From Flavobacterium micromati (GTDB lineage: Bacteria; Bacteroidota; Bacteroidia; Flavobacteriales; Flavobacteriaceae), in NCBI RefSeq assembly GCF_900129585.1, contig NZ_FQWF01000010.1, positions 124,001 to 188,000 on the forward strand: 64,000 nucleotides of DNA, read 5' to 3'. The position numbers and the translations under genes are program-made. Numbering within the stretch: position 1 is the first letter of the stretch; every line of letters begins with the position of its first letter. Below, one piece after another: positions 44,312 to 53,936 of the stretch. The notes beneath the pieces were generated by a model that was given only the letters and a program-made list of their open reading frames with translations, was not told where the DNA came from and did no database searches.

Positions 44312-44920
44312 TTAATTATGTTTATTGATAATTTTTTTTATTTTAGGCAGCAGTAAAGCTTCACTAATTTGCCTGATAGCCAAAGCAATATGATTTTCAA
44401 CAGTTTTAGAACTGATATTTAAAACTTCTGCAATCTCCTTGTATTTTAAACCATCTATTCTACTGAGTTCAAAAACTTGACGGGATTTCTTTGAGACATG
44501 TTTTAAAATAGCACTTATCAATATGCTATTAATTTCTTTTTTTTCAGCATCGATAATTTCTTCCTCTCGGCTTGGAAAATTCATCGTATTCCCAAATTGG
44601 TTTTCATTTAGCGGTTGTTGCAAATACTCGAATTTGTCGACTTTTATTAATCTGTTTTTTGCTATTACATATATATAAGATTTTGGGTTAGTAATTTTAT
44701 CCAGCGATTTTCTGTTTTTCCATAATTCAATAAAAATGTCAGCTACTTTCTCTTCTACTACACATAAATTTGTTTCGTAGGCCAAACCAAAGCGACACAA
44801 TTTTTCGTAATATCTTTTAAAAAACAACTCCATGGACTCGTAATGATCATCCCTAATTTGCTGGAACAAATAGTCATCCGAAAGGGATTCATTATACAAT
44901 TTTCTTGACTTACTATTCAT
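44312..44920 (-). CDS. ECF sigma-70 factor of the PUL
   Basis: 202 residues: region 2 (SMELFFKRYYEKLCRFGLAY ... VADIFIELWKNRKSLDKI, PKSYIYVIAKNRLI) and region 4 (FELSRIDGLKYKEIAEVLNI, SSKTVENHIALAIRQI). It directs RNA polymerase to the SusC/SusD operon when released by FecR. Its ATG overlaps the fecR stop by 8 bp. The usual order in this phylum is sigma before fecR; here it is reversed. susC follows after 76 bp. Confidence 0.88.
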   Translation of the reverse strand: MNSKSRKLYNESLSDDYLFQQIRDDHYESMELFFKRYYEKLCRFGLAYETNLCVVEEKVADIFIELWKNRKSLDKITNPKSYIYVIAKNRLIKVDKFEYLQQPLNENQFGNTMNFPSREEEIIDAEKKEINSILISAILKHVSKKSRQVFELSRIDGLKYKEIAEVLNISSKTVENHIALAIRQISEALLLPKIKKIINKHN

Positions 44921-45887
44921 CAGACTTCGTTATTAAATAATAATTAGGCTTACTTTGAATTATTTTGCAATTGGTAATAAATTCTAATGAACTGATAAAT
45001 TCATTTATATTTTGATCTTTAAAAGAACCCGTAATTCTGAGATTAGCAATTTCATTATTTTTTACGATAAAGTTTACCCCATAAAAGCGTTCAATTTTTT
45101 CTTTGGCATCTTGAAGTTTTTCATCTTTAAGCAATAAAATATTATCTTTCCAGGCCATCGTTTTTTCAATATCGAAACGTCTTTTTAGTACGGTATTTGT
45201 TTTTGTGTTGAATATTAATTCTTCACTGGGCATTAAATAGATTTCATCATTATTTTCTTTTAGAGATACTTTAACCTTCCCTTGTTTTAAAGAAATTGTT
45301 TTATTTATAGTTTCGCTATTAACACTAAATTCAGTTCCCAAAACCTGTACATCAAGATCAACTGTGTGAACAGTAAAAGGAGAATTAACATTTTTTGTAA
45401 CTTTAAAAAAAGCTTCTCCAATTAGCCAAATGTCCCTTTGGTCCTTAAAATTATCTGCATATTTTACGCTACCTCCGGAATTTAGAGTCACTACACTATT
45501 ATCTGGTAATGTAAAACTTAAGCGATGCCCTCTTTCTGCAACTCTTTGATTACTAAGCACCATTGACTGCGGAGTATTTAAATAAAAAAATAAACCTAAA
45601 AAACAGAGGGAAAGCGAAGCAAAGGCGTATAAAAGTGGTTTTCTAAAATTGAATCTATTATTTTTTAGAGTATGATGATTTATAAATGTTCCTTCAATTT
45701 CCTTAAACGAAGGAGTAATAATAGTTTCTTTAGTTGTTGGGTAACAAACCCATATCATTTTATAATCTTCATAAATTGATTTTAGATTATCATCTAAAGA
45801 CAATTCGATTTCAAATAGGGATCGGTCCGCTTTTGACATCTCACTAGCCAAATATCTTACACATTTTTTTTCCTTGCGTTTAATCAT
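44913..45887 (-). CDS. FecR-family anti-sigma factor
   Basis: Start at ATG 45885-45887 (MIKRKEKKCVRYLASEMSKA), giving 324 residues; the upstream extension has no support. N-terminal cytoplasmic sigma-binding helices, one membrane span (LLYAFASLSLCFLGLFFYLN, about 91-110), then the FecR domain (AERGHRLSFTLPDNSVVTLN, GEAFFKVTKNVNSPFTVHTV, VQVLGTEFSVN) and the DUF4974 tail (YGVNFIVKNNEIANLRITGS). It senses the STN domain of SusC. It is the first gene of the PUL operon. Confidence 0.88.
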   Translation of the reverse strand: MIKRKEKKCVRYLASEMSKADRSLFEIELSLDDNLKSIYEDYKMIWVCYPTTKETIITPSFKEIEGTFINHHTLKNNRFNFRKPLLYAFASLSLCFLGLFFYLNTPQSMVLSNQRVAERGHRLSFTLPDNSVVTLNSGGSVKYADNFKDQRDIWLIGEAFFKVTKNVNSPFTVHTVDLDVQVLGTEFSVNSETINKTISLKQGKVKVSLKENNDEIYLMPSEELIFNTKTNTVLKRRFDIEKTMAWKDNILLLKDEKLQDAKEKIERFYGVNFIVKNNEIANLRITGSFKDQNINEFISSLEFITNCKIIQSKPNYYLITKSDE

Positions 45888-46504
45888 AATCTCGATAGTT
45901 TTTGCGTTTATATATGAGAGTCGAAAAGTATAAAATACCACTAGTTCTTAACGTTAATTAATTAACAACAAACTGTATTTTCTATTAAGACAATTGGTAT
46001 AAAACAAGAATAAAATGCTACTTTCAGTTCAAGACAGGAGCTAATAAATTAACAACCATGTGTCTGATATTATTAAAATTAACATATAAGAAAAGCCGTG
46101 ATTTAAGGTTGAAATACGGCAATTAGAAATAGTAAGATAAAAGGAGGCGTAATTTTCCGTAAAAAAAAGATAATTGATATTTCAAAAAAAAAAAAGGTAA
46201 ACGATCCTTAGTCAAATTAGGAAAATTGCAAATGAATGCAATCGGTACACTGAGAAGAATACACAATAACAAAAATTACTATAAAGCTGCACAAGAACTA
46301 ATTTATGGCGCCGAAATAACTTATAAAATATTAATAAAACTACAGATAGTTAAATTTGGTCCAATTTGAAATAATAGAAAAAGACCACATTGCTTAACTG
46401 CTTCGTCAGTGTTTTAACCCCTATAAAACAAGAGTATTATTCTAAATTTCGATTATTAATTACATTGTTAATTTTTCATCATTATTAAATTATAGAATAG
46501 ATTT
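45888..46504. other. Gap upstream of the PUL
   Basis: AT-rich with stops in all frames. A 42-codon piece near 46223-46369 (KLQMNAIGTLRRIHNNKNYY) looks protein-like but matches nothing I know. The fecR promoter should be here; no clear boxes seen. Confidence 0.4.
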
Positions 46505-46557
46505 ACCAATATAAAATCCTAAAAATTGAACAGGTTGAACCATTAATTATTGGCTAG
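46505..46557 (+). pseudogene. Remnant of the 67-aa gene, copy 3
   Basis: Reads LKIEQVEPLIIG and stop, matching the last 12 residues of the other copies, with weaker nucleotide similarity a few bases upstream. Downstream similarity to copy 1 continues (ACTTTATTTAA, AAATTTTGAA) up to the tRNA-Ser-like 3' end at 46795, giving about 310 bp of worn repeat. Confidence 0.7.
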
Positions 46558-46794
46558 TAACTTTATTTAACCTAAACAAATTTTGAAATTTACCAGTTCA
46601 AAATTAATTCAATAATTAGTTCAAATTTTGACAAATAAATAATAAATACACTTTGATTAAACAGTCAAAATCATTACTTTTACTGAGATAAGATTACATG
46701 ATTTTTGCACTAAAATTGACAGGAGCAAAATCGAGACCCTAGTTTTAAACAGCTTTATAACAAGCTATATATAAGCGAATTAAGTAGGCAATAC

Positions 46795-46812
46795 AAATCC
46801 CTCTTTCTCCGC
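46795..46812 (+). other. tRNA-Ser-like 3' end, right copy of the 18-bp direct repeat
   Basis: Identical to 15734-15751 (AAATCCCTCTTTCTCCGC) and at nearly the same distance (238 versus 242 bp) from the 67-aa gene stop. No tRNA 5' part upstream. Together the two copies bracket 31 kb. Confidence 0.6.
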
Positions 46813-46816
46813 TTAA

Positions 46817-46850
46817 AAGCCCCGAAACATTAGTGTTTACGGGGCTTTTT
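46817..46850 (+). terminator. Terminator after the right tRNA scar
   Basis: AAGCCCCG-AACA pairs with TGTT-CGGGGCTT around a short loop, followed by TTTTTATTT. Very stable; most likely the original tRNA terminator. Confidence 0.75.
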
Positions 46851-47090
46851 ATTTATAGGTGTTATTTTAGGTTTTAGTAAGGGGTGATAACAAATGTTAA
46901 GTTAGGTATTAGAGGAACAATTTGCAATTTATTGTACGGGTTAGTTCAAAAAGCACACCAGCAAATGAAGTAATTGCAGCAAAAATAAAACAACAAAGAG
47001 TCGTTTGAGCAGATAAAATACAAAGTATAGGCGAATACCAATATTTAAATAAATAAGAATGAACAAACTGGCAAAAAAGTTAACGTTATG

Positions 47091-47733
47091 AAAGGCTGGT
47101 TTTGGGCTTGGCAAAATAAGTTAATGACTTTTATCGCATTCTCTAACAATCGGGTTTGCTAACATTTAAAATATCTTTGCAAACGGATTTAGGAATGCTG
47201 TTTTGGTACACGCCTTCAGGGTTGAGCCATTTTAAGACACCCTGCAAAACTCATCTACTCTGCATCGCACATCTATTGAAAGAATTGATTTTTTTCGAAC
47301 AAAAATACTAATCTAAATGTACTACAAATTTTAAAACAATGTTATTTGAAGTATTAGAACTAAAAAAAATTAACCCCACATCAATACTAAACATATATAA
47401 CACAAAGAGCTCAAATACTTGAAACGCTAAACGTACTACTTTAAGAAATTGTCCCTAAGAACCAAAAAGAAATTAATGCTTTTCACAAAAGGATTACTAA
47501 ATACAAGAATTATATCTTTACTTTTCTACATTATTATGAAGTTCCACCAGATAATCATGGATCCGAAAGATCCATTAGAAGCGTAAAAGTTAAACAAAAA
47601 ATATTAGGACAATTTAAAACCGAAAAAGGAGCTCAAATCTATGCATTAATCCGGGCAGTAATAGATACCTGTATTAAAAATGGACAAAATATTAGCCGCT
47701 TTTAAAACTTTAGCTAAATTAGAGGCTGAATAG
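47091..47733 (+). pseudogene. IS66-family transposase remnant
   Basis: Plus-strand fragments in changing frames: KGWFWAWQNKLMTFIAFSNN, FANGFRNAVLVHAFRVEPF and LHRTSIERI (W-wq-n---tf ... d-w-ah--t--a-hqlC-aHllRel in IS66), then YKNYIFTFLHYYEVPPDNHG, SERSIRSVKVKQKILGQFKT and AQIYALIRAVIDTCIKNGQN, and finally ILAAFKTLAKLEAE and stop after another shift. The DDE C-terminal signature PPDNngSERaiR--KvkqKisGqFk is unmistakable. Several stops and shifts make it inactive. I could not find its inverted repeats or the small tnpA/tnpB genes. Confidence 0.75.
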
Positions 47734-47767
47734 TTACAATATTTTTAATTTTAATCTCTTCCATTAA

Positions 47768-48913
47768 ATGAAATTTGGAATTATAATACTTACCTTCATT
47801 ATTGCGAGTTTAATACTTCCTACAAGTAACTTAAATGCACAGAGTTTCGTCAAAAAATATTGGAATACTTTACTCAACGATTCAACTGAATTGTCCCAAC
47901 CGCAACTATTAATATACCCAACTATAGCTTATGCCCCCGAAACTACATGGGAAATCGGGCTTAGCTCTTTATATGTATATTATGCCAAGCGGGATACAAC
48001 CAATAGGTTAAGCGAAATAAATGGTTTCACATTTTTTACATTAGAGAATCAATATGGATTGTGGTTTGATAATGCCATCTATTCTGATCAAGATCGATGG
48101 TTTTTTCTTGGAAGGGTGCGCCTGCAAAGTTTCCCGTTATTTTATAATGGCATCGGTATCAACACGCCAAAAGAGTACACGGCTCGGGTTGATGCAAATC
48201 AAATTATTATCAAGGAACGTGTTTTAAAAAAAGTAAAGAAAAATTTATTTTTAGGTCTAGAGTTAGATTATCAAAGTCTTTCAGCAGTCGACTTTGTTGT
48301 AGCCGAACCTAATAATCAAGATTTTTCATTGCCCTTGGGTAATAAAGGATCCAATAATTTAGGCGTAGGATTAGGGTTAGTGCTTGATAATAGGCATAAT
48401 GTTTTGAATGTGCGGAAAGGATTTTTTTCCGAAGTAGCATTATTGCACAGTAACCCTGCTTGGGGAAGCTCTTTCAATTTTACCTCAATTTTATCTGATA
48501 CTAGAATTTACAGACCTGTTGGAAAAAATAATGTTTTCGCAGCTCAACTGTTGGGACAATTTAATTTTGGAGATGTTCCCTTCAACCAACTCGCACAAAT
48601 GGGCGGAGATAGTATGATGCGGGGCTATTATTTTGGTAGGTATAGAGATAATAATCAGCTGGCAGCTCAAGTAGAATTTCGGTTTTTACCTATTCCGTTT
48701 AAATTTACCGACCGAATTGGAGCGGCCGTATTTGCAGGGACAGGCACAGTTTTTAATAAAGTCAATAATTTAGATGTATCTAATTTAACGGTTACTGCCG
48801 GTGCTGGTTTACGATTTTTGTTATTTCCAAAAAAAGACATTTGGACTCGATTAGATTATGCATTCACTAGAGAAGGCACGGGCTTTTACTTAATTATAGG
48901 CGAATCATTTTAA
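47768..48913 (+). CDS. Omp85/BamA-type surface antigen barrel, short form
   Basis: 381 residues with signal peptide (MKFGIIILTFIIASLILPTS...). Beta-barrel pattern throughout; PQLLIYPTIAYAPETTWEIG at the start, GLGLVLDNRHNVLNVRKGFF in the middle, and the conserved QMGGDSMMRGYYFGRYRDNN segment (R-G-Y loop) before the final strands, ending LIIGESF with a C-terminal Phe. No POTRA domain fits upstream. It belongs to the D15 barrel family, like the 22939-24339 gene, but the two are distant. It stands alone after the IS66 remnant; cargo unknown. Confidence 0.78.
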   Translation: MKFGIIILTFIIASLILPTSNLNAQSFVKKYWNTLLNDSTELSQPQLLIYPTIAYAPETTWEIGLSSLYVYYAKRDTTNRLSEINGFTFFTLENQYGLWFDNAIYSDQDRWFFLGRVRLQSFPLFYNGIGINTPKEYTARVDANQIIIKERVLKKVKKNLFLGLELDYQSLSAVDFVVAEPNNQDFSLPLGNKGSNNLGVGLGLVLDNRHNVLNVRKGFFSEVALLHSNPAWGSSFNFTSILSDTRIYRPVGKNNVFAAQLLGQFNFGDVPFNQLAQMGGDSMMRGYYFGRYRDNNQLAAQVEFRFLPIPFKFTDRIGAAVFAGTGTVFNKVNNLDVSNLTVTAGAGLRFLLFPKKDIWTRLDYAFTREGTGFYLIIGESF

Positions 48914-50056
48914 GTTCTAGAATTATTAAGCAAATTTGGCTACATCCATCGCTTCTTTTGCTGGAATAAAGCTCAAAACTTTTAGTGAAATTAGGAATAA
49001 AAATTAATAAATAAGAACAGCAAATACTATAATCATGACAAATCCAGTCTTGCTTTTTCCTTTGCGACCCAATAATTAGTTTTTTTTAGACATTATCTTA
49101 ATAGACTTCCTGTTTTATTTTGCGCTATCCTGCAAAATTTCTCAAACATTGCAGTCATATAAAAAATAAGTCCTTATTACCCTAAAAAAATTAAAACTTA
49201 AACCTATGAATTATATATGAAACTTTATGAATTGTATAAGTTGTAAATAAATTATAATACCTAAATTCACTATTTCATACATATAATACTTACAGTTTGA
49301 ATATCAATCTTCTTTAGTAACATTATTTTCGACAAAAATTCATAAAAAAATGACAATTAGCATCATAATTCCAGTTATGTTTAAAATATGTAGTTAATTT
49401 AATGTAAAAGTTCATTTTCAATTTAAAAATAAATTAGAAAATTCCAAAAATGTATATTCTTATTATCGTAATCTTTTTTTAAGTTGTAAGTTAATTTGAT
49501 AACAAAAAAAACAAATCAGTGAAAAATTTTTCTTTCATGTTAGCTGATAGAAATATGAAACCATGTAATGAAAATATTGAAATATATTTAATCAGCGATG
49601 CAAAAGCGATAATTAATCGTATTCCTCCTTATTTATTTGATAAATATAGCTTAAAAGGTGGTTTTGAAAAAGCATTTACGTAGTAAGCGAATACTATAAA
49701 ATCCATTTATAAAGTGGTAAAAAAGCGTTAGATAAAGAAGATTAAGCTATATTAAATTTCTTATAATTTTTCGTGCAAATAACAAATTAAAGAAAAAAAT
49801 CGTATTGAGCTGTTACTGAATAAAATTAATATTATGGGTAACGAGGAGGCAAACGTTGCTGCACTTTACTTACTGGATAAAGATTTGGGAAAAAGATTTG
49901 GTGAAGTATGCTTGACTCATAATGCTACTACCACTATGCTTAAATAAACGTGTTAGAGAATTGATTATAGACTCTGATTTTTTATTAATAATTTAAATTA
50001 ATGCATATTTAAAACTTGTTTTATTGTAGCAAATAATTAAAGAAAAATAAAATAAC
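48914..50056. other. Decayed gap with short coding scraps
   Basis: Two plus-strand scraps look coding: about 49549-49680 (MLADRNMKPCNENIEIYLIS, DAKAIINRIPPYLFDKYSLK, then two stops) and 49834-49947 (MGNEEANVAALYLLDKDLGK, ending TTTMLK and stop). I recognise neither. The rest is AT-rich filler. Confidence 0.4.
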
Positions 50057-50815
50057 ATGAAACAAAGTGTAAACAGTTTATTAGGCTTTTCCATCAATGG
50101 AACTGATGGTGAAATTGGAAAAGTAGAAGAATTCTATTTTGATGATCAAACCTCAACCGTTAGATATATAGTGGTAAAGACAGGCGGATGGCTTTCTGAA
50201 AAAAAAGTTTTGATTTCGCCTGAAGCGTTTTAAAAAGTAGAACAAGAATCAAAAATAATATCTTTAAATCTAACAAAGGAAAAAATAAAAAACAGTCCTG
50301 ATATTGCCACAGACAAACCTGTTTCAAAGCAACAAGAAGATTTAATCCGTGGATACTACTCTTGGCCTGGCTATTACGGAAACGGCATAAATGGACAGAT
50401 GGGACTAGGGATGTGGGGCTATCCGTTAGTTGAAGTAAGGGAAACAGAGAAGGAATTGATGCAAAGTAAAACGGAAGCGCAGTCGAATGACAAACCGCAT
50501 TTGAGAAGTACAAAAGAGGTCACAGGTTATGATATAAATGCATTGGACGGGGACATAGGAAAAGTGGAAGATTTTATAATTGATGATGTAACTTGGAAAA
50601 TCCTTTATCTAGTTGTAGAAACCGGTAACTGGTTTTCTGGAAAAAAGGTTATTATCTCTCCGCATTGGATTAAAGATGTTCAGTGGCAGGAGCAGAAAGT
50701 TACTATCAATCACTTAATAGATGAAGTAAAAAACAGTCCTGAGTATGATTCTTCGCAACCAATAGATGATTCATATCAACATACACTAAATGATTATTAC
50801 AAAAAAATAAAATAA
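50057..50815 (+). pseudogene. Two-domain PRC-barrel protein interrupted by an in-frame TAA
   Basis: A single frame from ATG 50057 to TAA 50813-50815 (252 codons) with one TAA at 50231, after codon 58. Before it: LLGFSINGTDGEIGKVEEFY, FDDQTSTVRYIVVKTGGWLS, EKKVLISPEAF, which is a PRC barrel. After it: KVEQESK, a glycine/tyrosine-rich linker (YYSWPGYYGNGINGQMGLG), then a second PRC barrel (VTGYDINALDGDIGKVEDFI, WKILYLVVETGNWFSGKKVI). Everything else is pristine, so this is a recent nonsense change, possibly read through, or two polypeptides with the second starting at 50399. PRC barrels fold on RNA or photosynthetic partners; this type is stress-linked in Bacteroidota. Confidence 0.75.
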
Positions 50816-50820
50816 AAATT

Positions 50821-51042
50821 ATGGAAATTTTACAAGAAGCAGAAATATTTGAAAAAGCCAAAATGAGTCATATGACTACTAGTGAGCGTGTAGAAGCTTC
50901 AAGAGAAGCAAAACGGCTTGTATTAGCAATCAATAAAATTTATCAGAACACAAAGGAAACAACCTTAATGGATTTAATGAAAAGGTTAACCATTAAAAAA
51001 CAAAGAATTGATATTCGACTAAAAGGAAGACCCAATTCATGA
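50821..51042 (+). CDS. 73-aa helical conserved protein
   Basis: MEILQEAEIFEKAKMSHMTT, then SREAKRLVLAINKIYQN and the basic tail MKRLTIKKQRIDIRLKGRP. All-helical, charged, no signal or membrane segment. It starts 5 bp after the PRC-barrel gene and 31 bp before the ferredoxin-reductase-like gene, so it belongs to that operon. I do not know a function; its basic C-terminus may bind nucleic acid. Confidence 0.65.
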   Translation: MEILQEAEIFEKAKMSHMTTSERVEASREAKRLVLAINKIYQNTKETTLMDLMKRLTIKKQRIDIRLKGRPNS

Positions 51043-51073
51043 GTTTACTTCTAATTCCTGATAAATAAAAATA

Positions 51074-51742
51074 ATGGAAAATTATACAGTAAAAATAATT
51101 TCAGTTAGTCTAGTTACACATGACGTAAAGCGATTCACAATTCAAAAGCCAGAAGGTTTCAATTATACACCTGGACAAGCAACCGAAGTGTCCATAAATA
51201 CTCCCGCACTTAAAAATGAAACGCGACCTTTTACATTTACAAGTTTAAATGATAATAAGCATCTAGAGTTTACAATTAAAATTTATGATAGTCACAACGG
51301 AGTTACAAAAGAATTAGGAAAATTAAAACACGGTGACGAACTTATTATCCGCGACGTTTGGGGCGCAATTGAATATAAAGGCGAAGGAGTATTTATTGCT
51401 GGTGGTGCAGGTATTACACCATTCATTGCCATTTTAAGGCAGTTAAAAGCTGACAATAAAATTGCTAACAATAAACTAATTTTTACCAACAAAGCCGAAA
51501 AAGATATAATTCTCAAAGAAGAATTTAGTGATATGCTTGGTAATAATTTCATTAATACACTCACTGATGAAAAAAAAGAAGGCTACGAAAAAGGTAGAAT
51601 TGATTATGCTTTTCTTAAAGAAAAAATAGACAACTTTAAACAGCACTTTTACGTGTGTGGTCCACCACAATTTGTAACAGCCATTTCAGAAGCACTCACC
51701 CAATTAGGAGCGACAACTGATGCAATAGTTTTTGAGAAATAA
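51074..51742 (+). CDS. Flavodoxin/ferredoxin-reductase-family FAD oxidoreductase
   Basis: 222 residues of the FNR fold: FAD-binding barrel with RPFTFTS (51-57) and the preceding YTPGQATEVS, then the NAD(P)-binding half with GGAGITPFIAILRQL (110-124) and the closing CGPPQFV (C195). There is no iron-sulfur domain, so an electron carrier partner is separate or the enzyme reduces small molecules directly. It is last in the operon with the PRC-barrel and 73-aa genes. Its general role is redox balance or stress; the substrate is not visible. Confidence 0.85.
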   Translation: MENYTVKIISVSLVTHDVKRFTIQKPEGFNYTPGQATEVSINTPALKNETRPFTFTSLNDNKHLEFTIKIYDSHNGVTKELGKLKHGDELIIRDVWGAIEYKGEGVFIAGGAGITPFIAILRQLKADNKIANNKLIFTNKAEKDIILKEEFSDMLGNNFINTLTDEKKEGYEKGRIDYAFLKEKIDNFKQHFYVCGPPQFVTAISEALTQLGATTDAIVFEK

Positions 51743-52270
51743 TCTGTAATATTTGTTAAAAATATAGTGTCAATTTGTTTGTCTTGTTTCTCGAATTTAA
51801 AATCAAAAAAAAACTACTTTAATTCATAATGCTGGTGATAATAAGTCATCCAACAGCAGTAAAATATGAAAAAAAATAAAAATATAATCATTCAAAACAA
51901 ATTTAATCTCCTACTAAAGTTAATTTTTGTTTCAGTTTTCCCTCAAATATTGGTCAATATCTCAATTGAAAAGATGCTGTTGGTACTCCAAATTCCGATA
52001 GTGCAAGATTAATCACTTTTTTTAACCACATCTTATATCTTGGACTCGTTCGTGATTAGCTGTTTAACAATTATGTAAAAATCCTACAAAATAAAAAATA
52101 CTATTAGACATAACTATAATAGCGAAAGATTTAAAAAAAAATACATTTTTATTTTAGAAAAGTTTCTTGATAAGTGATTAAAAAATTATACTGAGTTGCA
52201 AATTAAAATTATTTTTAGAAACTAAATAAGACAGACAAAAAAGTAAAATTAACAATAAAATATAATTAAT
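51743..52270. other. Gap with a possible small-gene remnant
   Basis: About 51867-52012 gives MKKNKNIIIQNKFNLLLKLI, FVSVFPQILVNISIEKMLLV and more before stops, a hydrophobic scrap of unknown origin. Otherwise AT-rich without recognisable features; the oxidoreductase promoter must lie near 52200. Confidence 0.35.
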
Positions 52271-53254
52271 ATGAAAGCACTTCAAATTATAAAATACGGT
52301 GAAATTAAAGACAGCCTATCCATCAATGAGATCGAAAAACCTTCTTTAAAACCAAATGATATTTTAGTGAAAGTTAAAGCAGCTTCGATAAATCCTATTG
52401 ATTACAAAATGGTGGAAGGTAAATTGAAAGATATGATTTCGTTGAACTTACCTACTACAATAGGTTTTGATCTAAGCGGAGTGGTGATGGAGAAGGGCGC
52501 GGATGTAAACAAATTCGAAATAGGAGATGAAGTATATTCTAGAGTGCCACAAGAACAAATGGGTACCATAGCAGAATTTGTAAGTGTCAATAGTGACCTA
52601 GTTGCTAAGAAACCCAAAAACAGCTCTTTTGAAGAAGCAGCTGGTTTGCCTTTAGTTGGACTAACAGCAATACAAGCTCTAGAGAGTGTTGGAATTAAAG
52701 AAAACGATAGAATTCTCATTCATGGAGGATCTGGTGGCGTAGGTAGTTTTGCAGTTCAGTATGCTAAAGCTAAAGGAGCCATCGTATATACGACTACTAG
52801 CAGCAAAAATGTAGATTGGGTCGAAGCTTTGGGTGCTGACCGAGTAATCGACTATAAAACTGAAGATTACAAAGAGGTTGTAAATAATTTAGATATTGTT
52901 TTTGACACTTTAGGGGATGACTACACCTTTGATGCTTTTGATCTCATTAAAGAAGGTGGAAAAGTGACTACAATAGCAGGTCCACCTGACCCACAAACAG
53001 CCAAGCAGATGGGTATGAAGGATTATAAATTGCCCGAAAAATTAGCAAAATTGATCGAAAAAAAATCTGCTGTTTACAAACTAACGTGGATGCAACCTGA
53101 TGCTGAGCAGCTAAATAAAATCAGCAGAATGGTTGAAGATGGGGATATTAAGCCTATCGTTGATTTGATATATTCTTTCGAAAATGGAATTGATGCCTAT
53201 TTATATTTAGCGACAGGAAGAGCCAAAGGGAAAGTGATTATTACGATGTCGTAA
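52271..53254 (+). CDS. Zinc-independent NADP-dependent oxidoreductase (MDR, quinone-reductase type)
   Basis: 327 residues. N-terminal GroES-like domain (KVKAASINPIDYKMVEGKLK, GFDLSGVVMEKGADVNKFEI GDEV region), then the nucleotide-binding Rossmann domain with HGGSGGVGSFAVQYAKAKGA (G-x-G-x-x-G/S) and GADRVIDYKTEDYKE. The zinc ligands of alcohol dehydrogenases are missing. Enzymes of this type reduce quinones or enals. It lies 46 bp before an SDR-type gene in the same direction, probably one transcript; a second MDR enzyme follows further on. Confidence 0.85.
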   Translation: MKALQIIKYGEIKDSLSINEIEKPSLKPNDILVKVKAASINPIDYKMVEGKLKDMISLNLPTTIGFDLSGVVMEKGADVNKFEIGDEVYSRVPQEQMGTIAEFVSVNSDLVAKKPKNSSFEEAAGLPLVGLTAIQALESVGIKENDRILIHGGSGGVGSFAVQYAKAKGAIVYTTTSSKNVDWVEALGADRVIDYKTEDYKEVVNNLDIVFDTLGDDYTFDAFDLIKEGGKVTTIAGPPDPQTAKQMGMKDYKLPEKLAKLIEKKSAVYKLTWMQPDAEQLNKISRMVEDGDIKPIVDLIYSFENGIDAYLYLATGRAKGKVIITMS

Positions 53255-53300
53255 AATTGAAAGGGATAAACAAAATTATTAATTGTAAAATATAAAAAAT

Positions 53301-53936
53301 ATGAAAAATGAAAAACAAAATATACTGGTGGCCGGAGCAAACGGTACAACAGGAAGACTTATTATTGAATTACTGAAAGGCTCGGATGTCTATAGACCTA
53401 TTGCCATGGTAAGGAAACAAGAACAAAAAGACCGTTTCGAAAAAGAAAATGTTTTAGTGGTGCTAGCCGATCTAGAAAAGGATTTAAACCACGCTGTGAT
53501 AAATGCAGACAAAGTAATTTTTGCAGCAGGATCTAAGGGAAAGAATATAATTGGAATAGACCAAGAAGGTGCAAAACGATTAATTGATGCTTCAAAAAAT
53601 GCTGGAGCAAAAAAGTTCGTTATGCTCAGTTCGATGGGAGCTGATGATCCTTCTGTAAGCGATACACTTGAAGATTATTTAAGAGCAAAACAAAATGCTG
53701 ATAATTATTTAAAAGCCAGCGGCCTGAATTATACTATAGTAAGACCCGGTTCACTAACGGATAAAGAAGGTACTGGTAAAATTCAATTAAAAGAAAAAGT
53801 GGAAAATCCCGGAAGTATTTCAAGAGCAGATGTTGCACAAACCTTAGTTGAAGTATTGAAAAATGATGTAAAACACAATCAAGTGTTCGAAATTCTAGCT
53901 GGTGAGACCCTTATTGAAAGTGCGGTTACTCAATGA
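53301..53936 (+). CDS. Atypical SDR, NAD(P)H-binding protein
   Basis: 211 residues. N-terminal NAD(P) motif ILVAGANGTTGRLIIELL, then KVIFAAGSKGKNIIGIDQEG, AKKFVMLSSMGADDPS and LNYTIVRPGSLTDKEGTGKI, the arrangement of atypical short-chain dehydrogenases (YwnB/HscARG group). No catalytic Tyr-x-x-x-Lys is evident, so it may act as a redox sensor or reductase of unknown substrate. It is cotranscribed with the MDR gene upstream. Confidence 0.82.
   Translation: MKNEKQNILVAGANGTTGRLIIELLKGSDVYRPIAMVRKQEQKDRFEKENVLVVLADLEKDLNHAVINADKVIFAAGSKGKNIIGIDQEGAKRLIDASKNAGAKKFVMLSSMGADDPSVSDTLEDYLRAKQNADNYLKASGLNYTIVRPGSLTDKEGTGKIQLKEKVENPGSISRADVAQTLVEVLKNDVKHNQVFEILAGETLIESAVTQ

Noticed and set aside
7162..50233. 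Reassigned stop codon (glutamine at TAA/TAG)
   Set aside because: Intact long genes throughout the window end at TAA/TAG/TGA normally, and the interrupted genes also carry frameshifts; decay explains the pattern.
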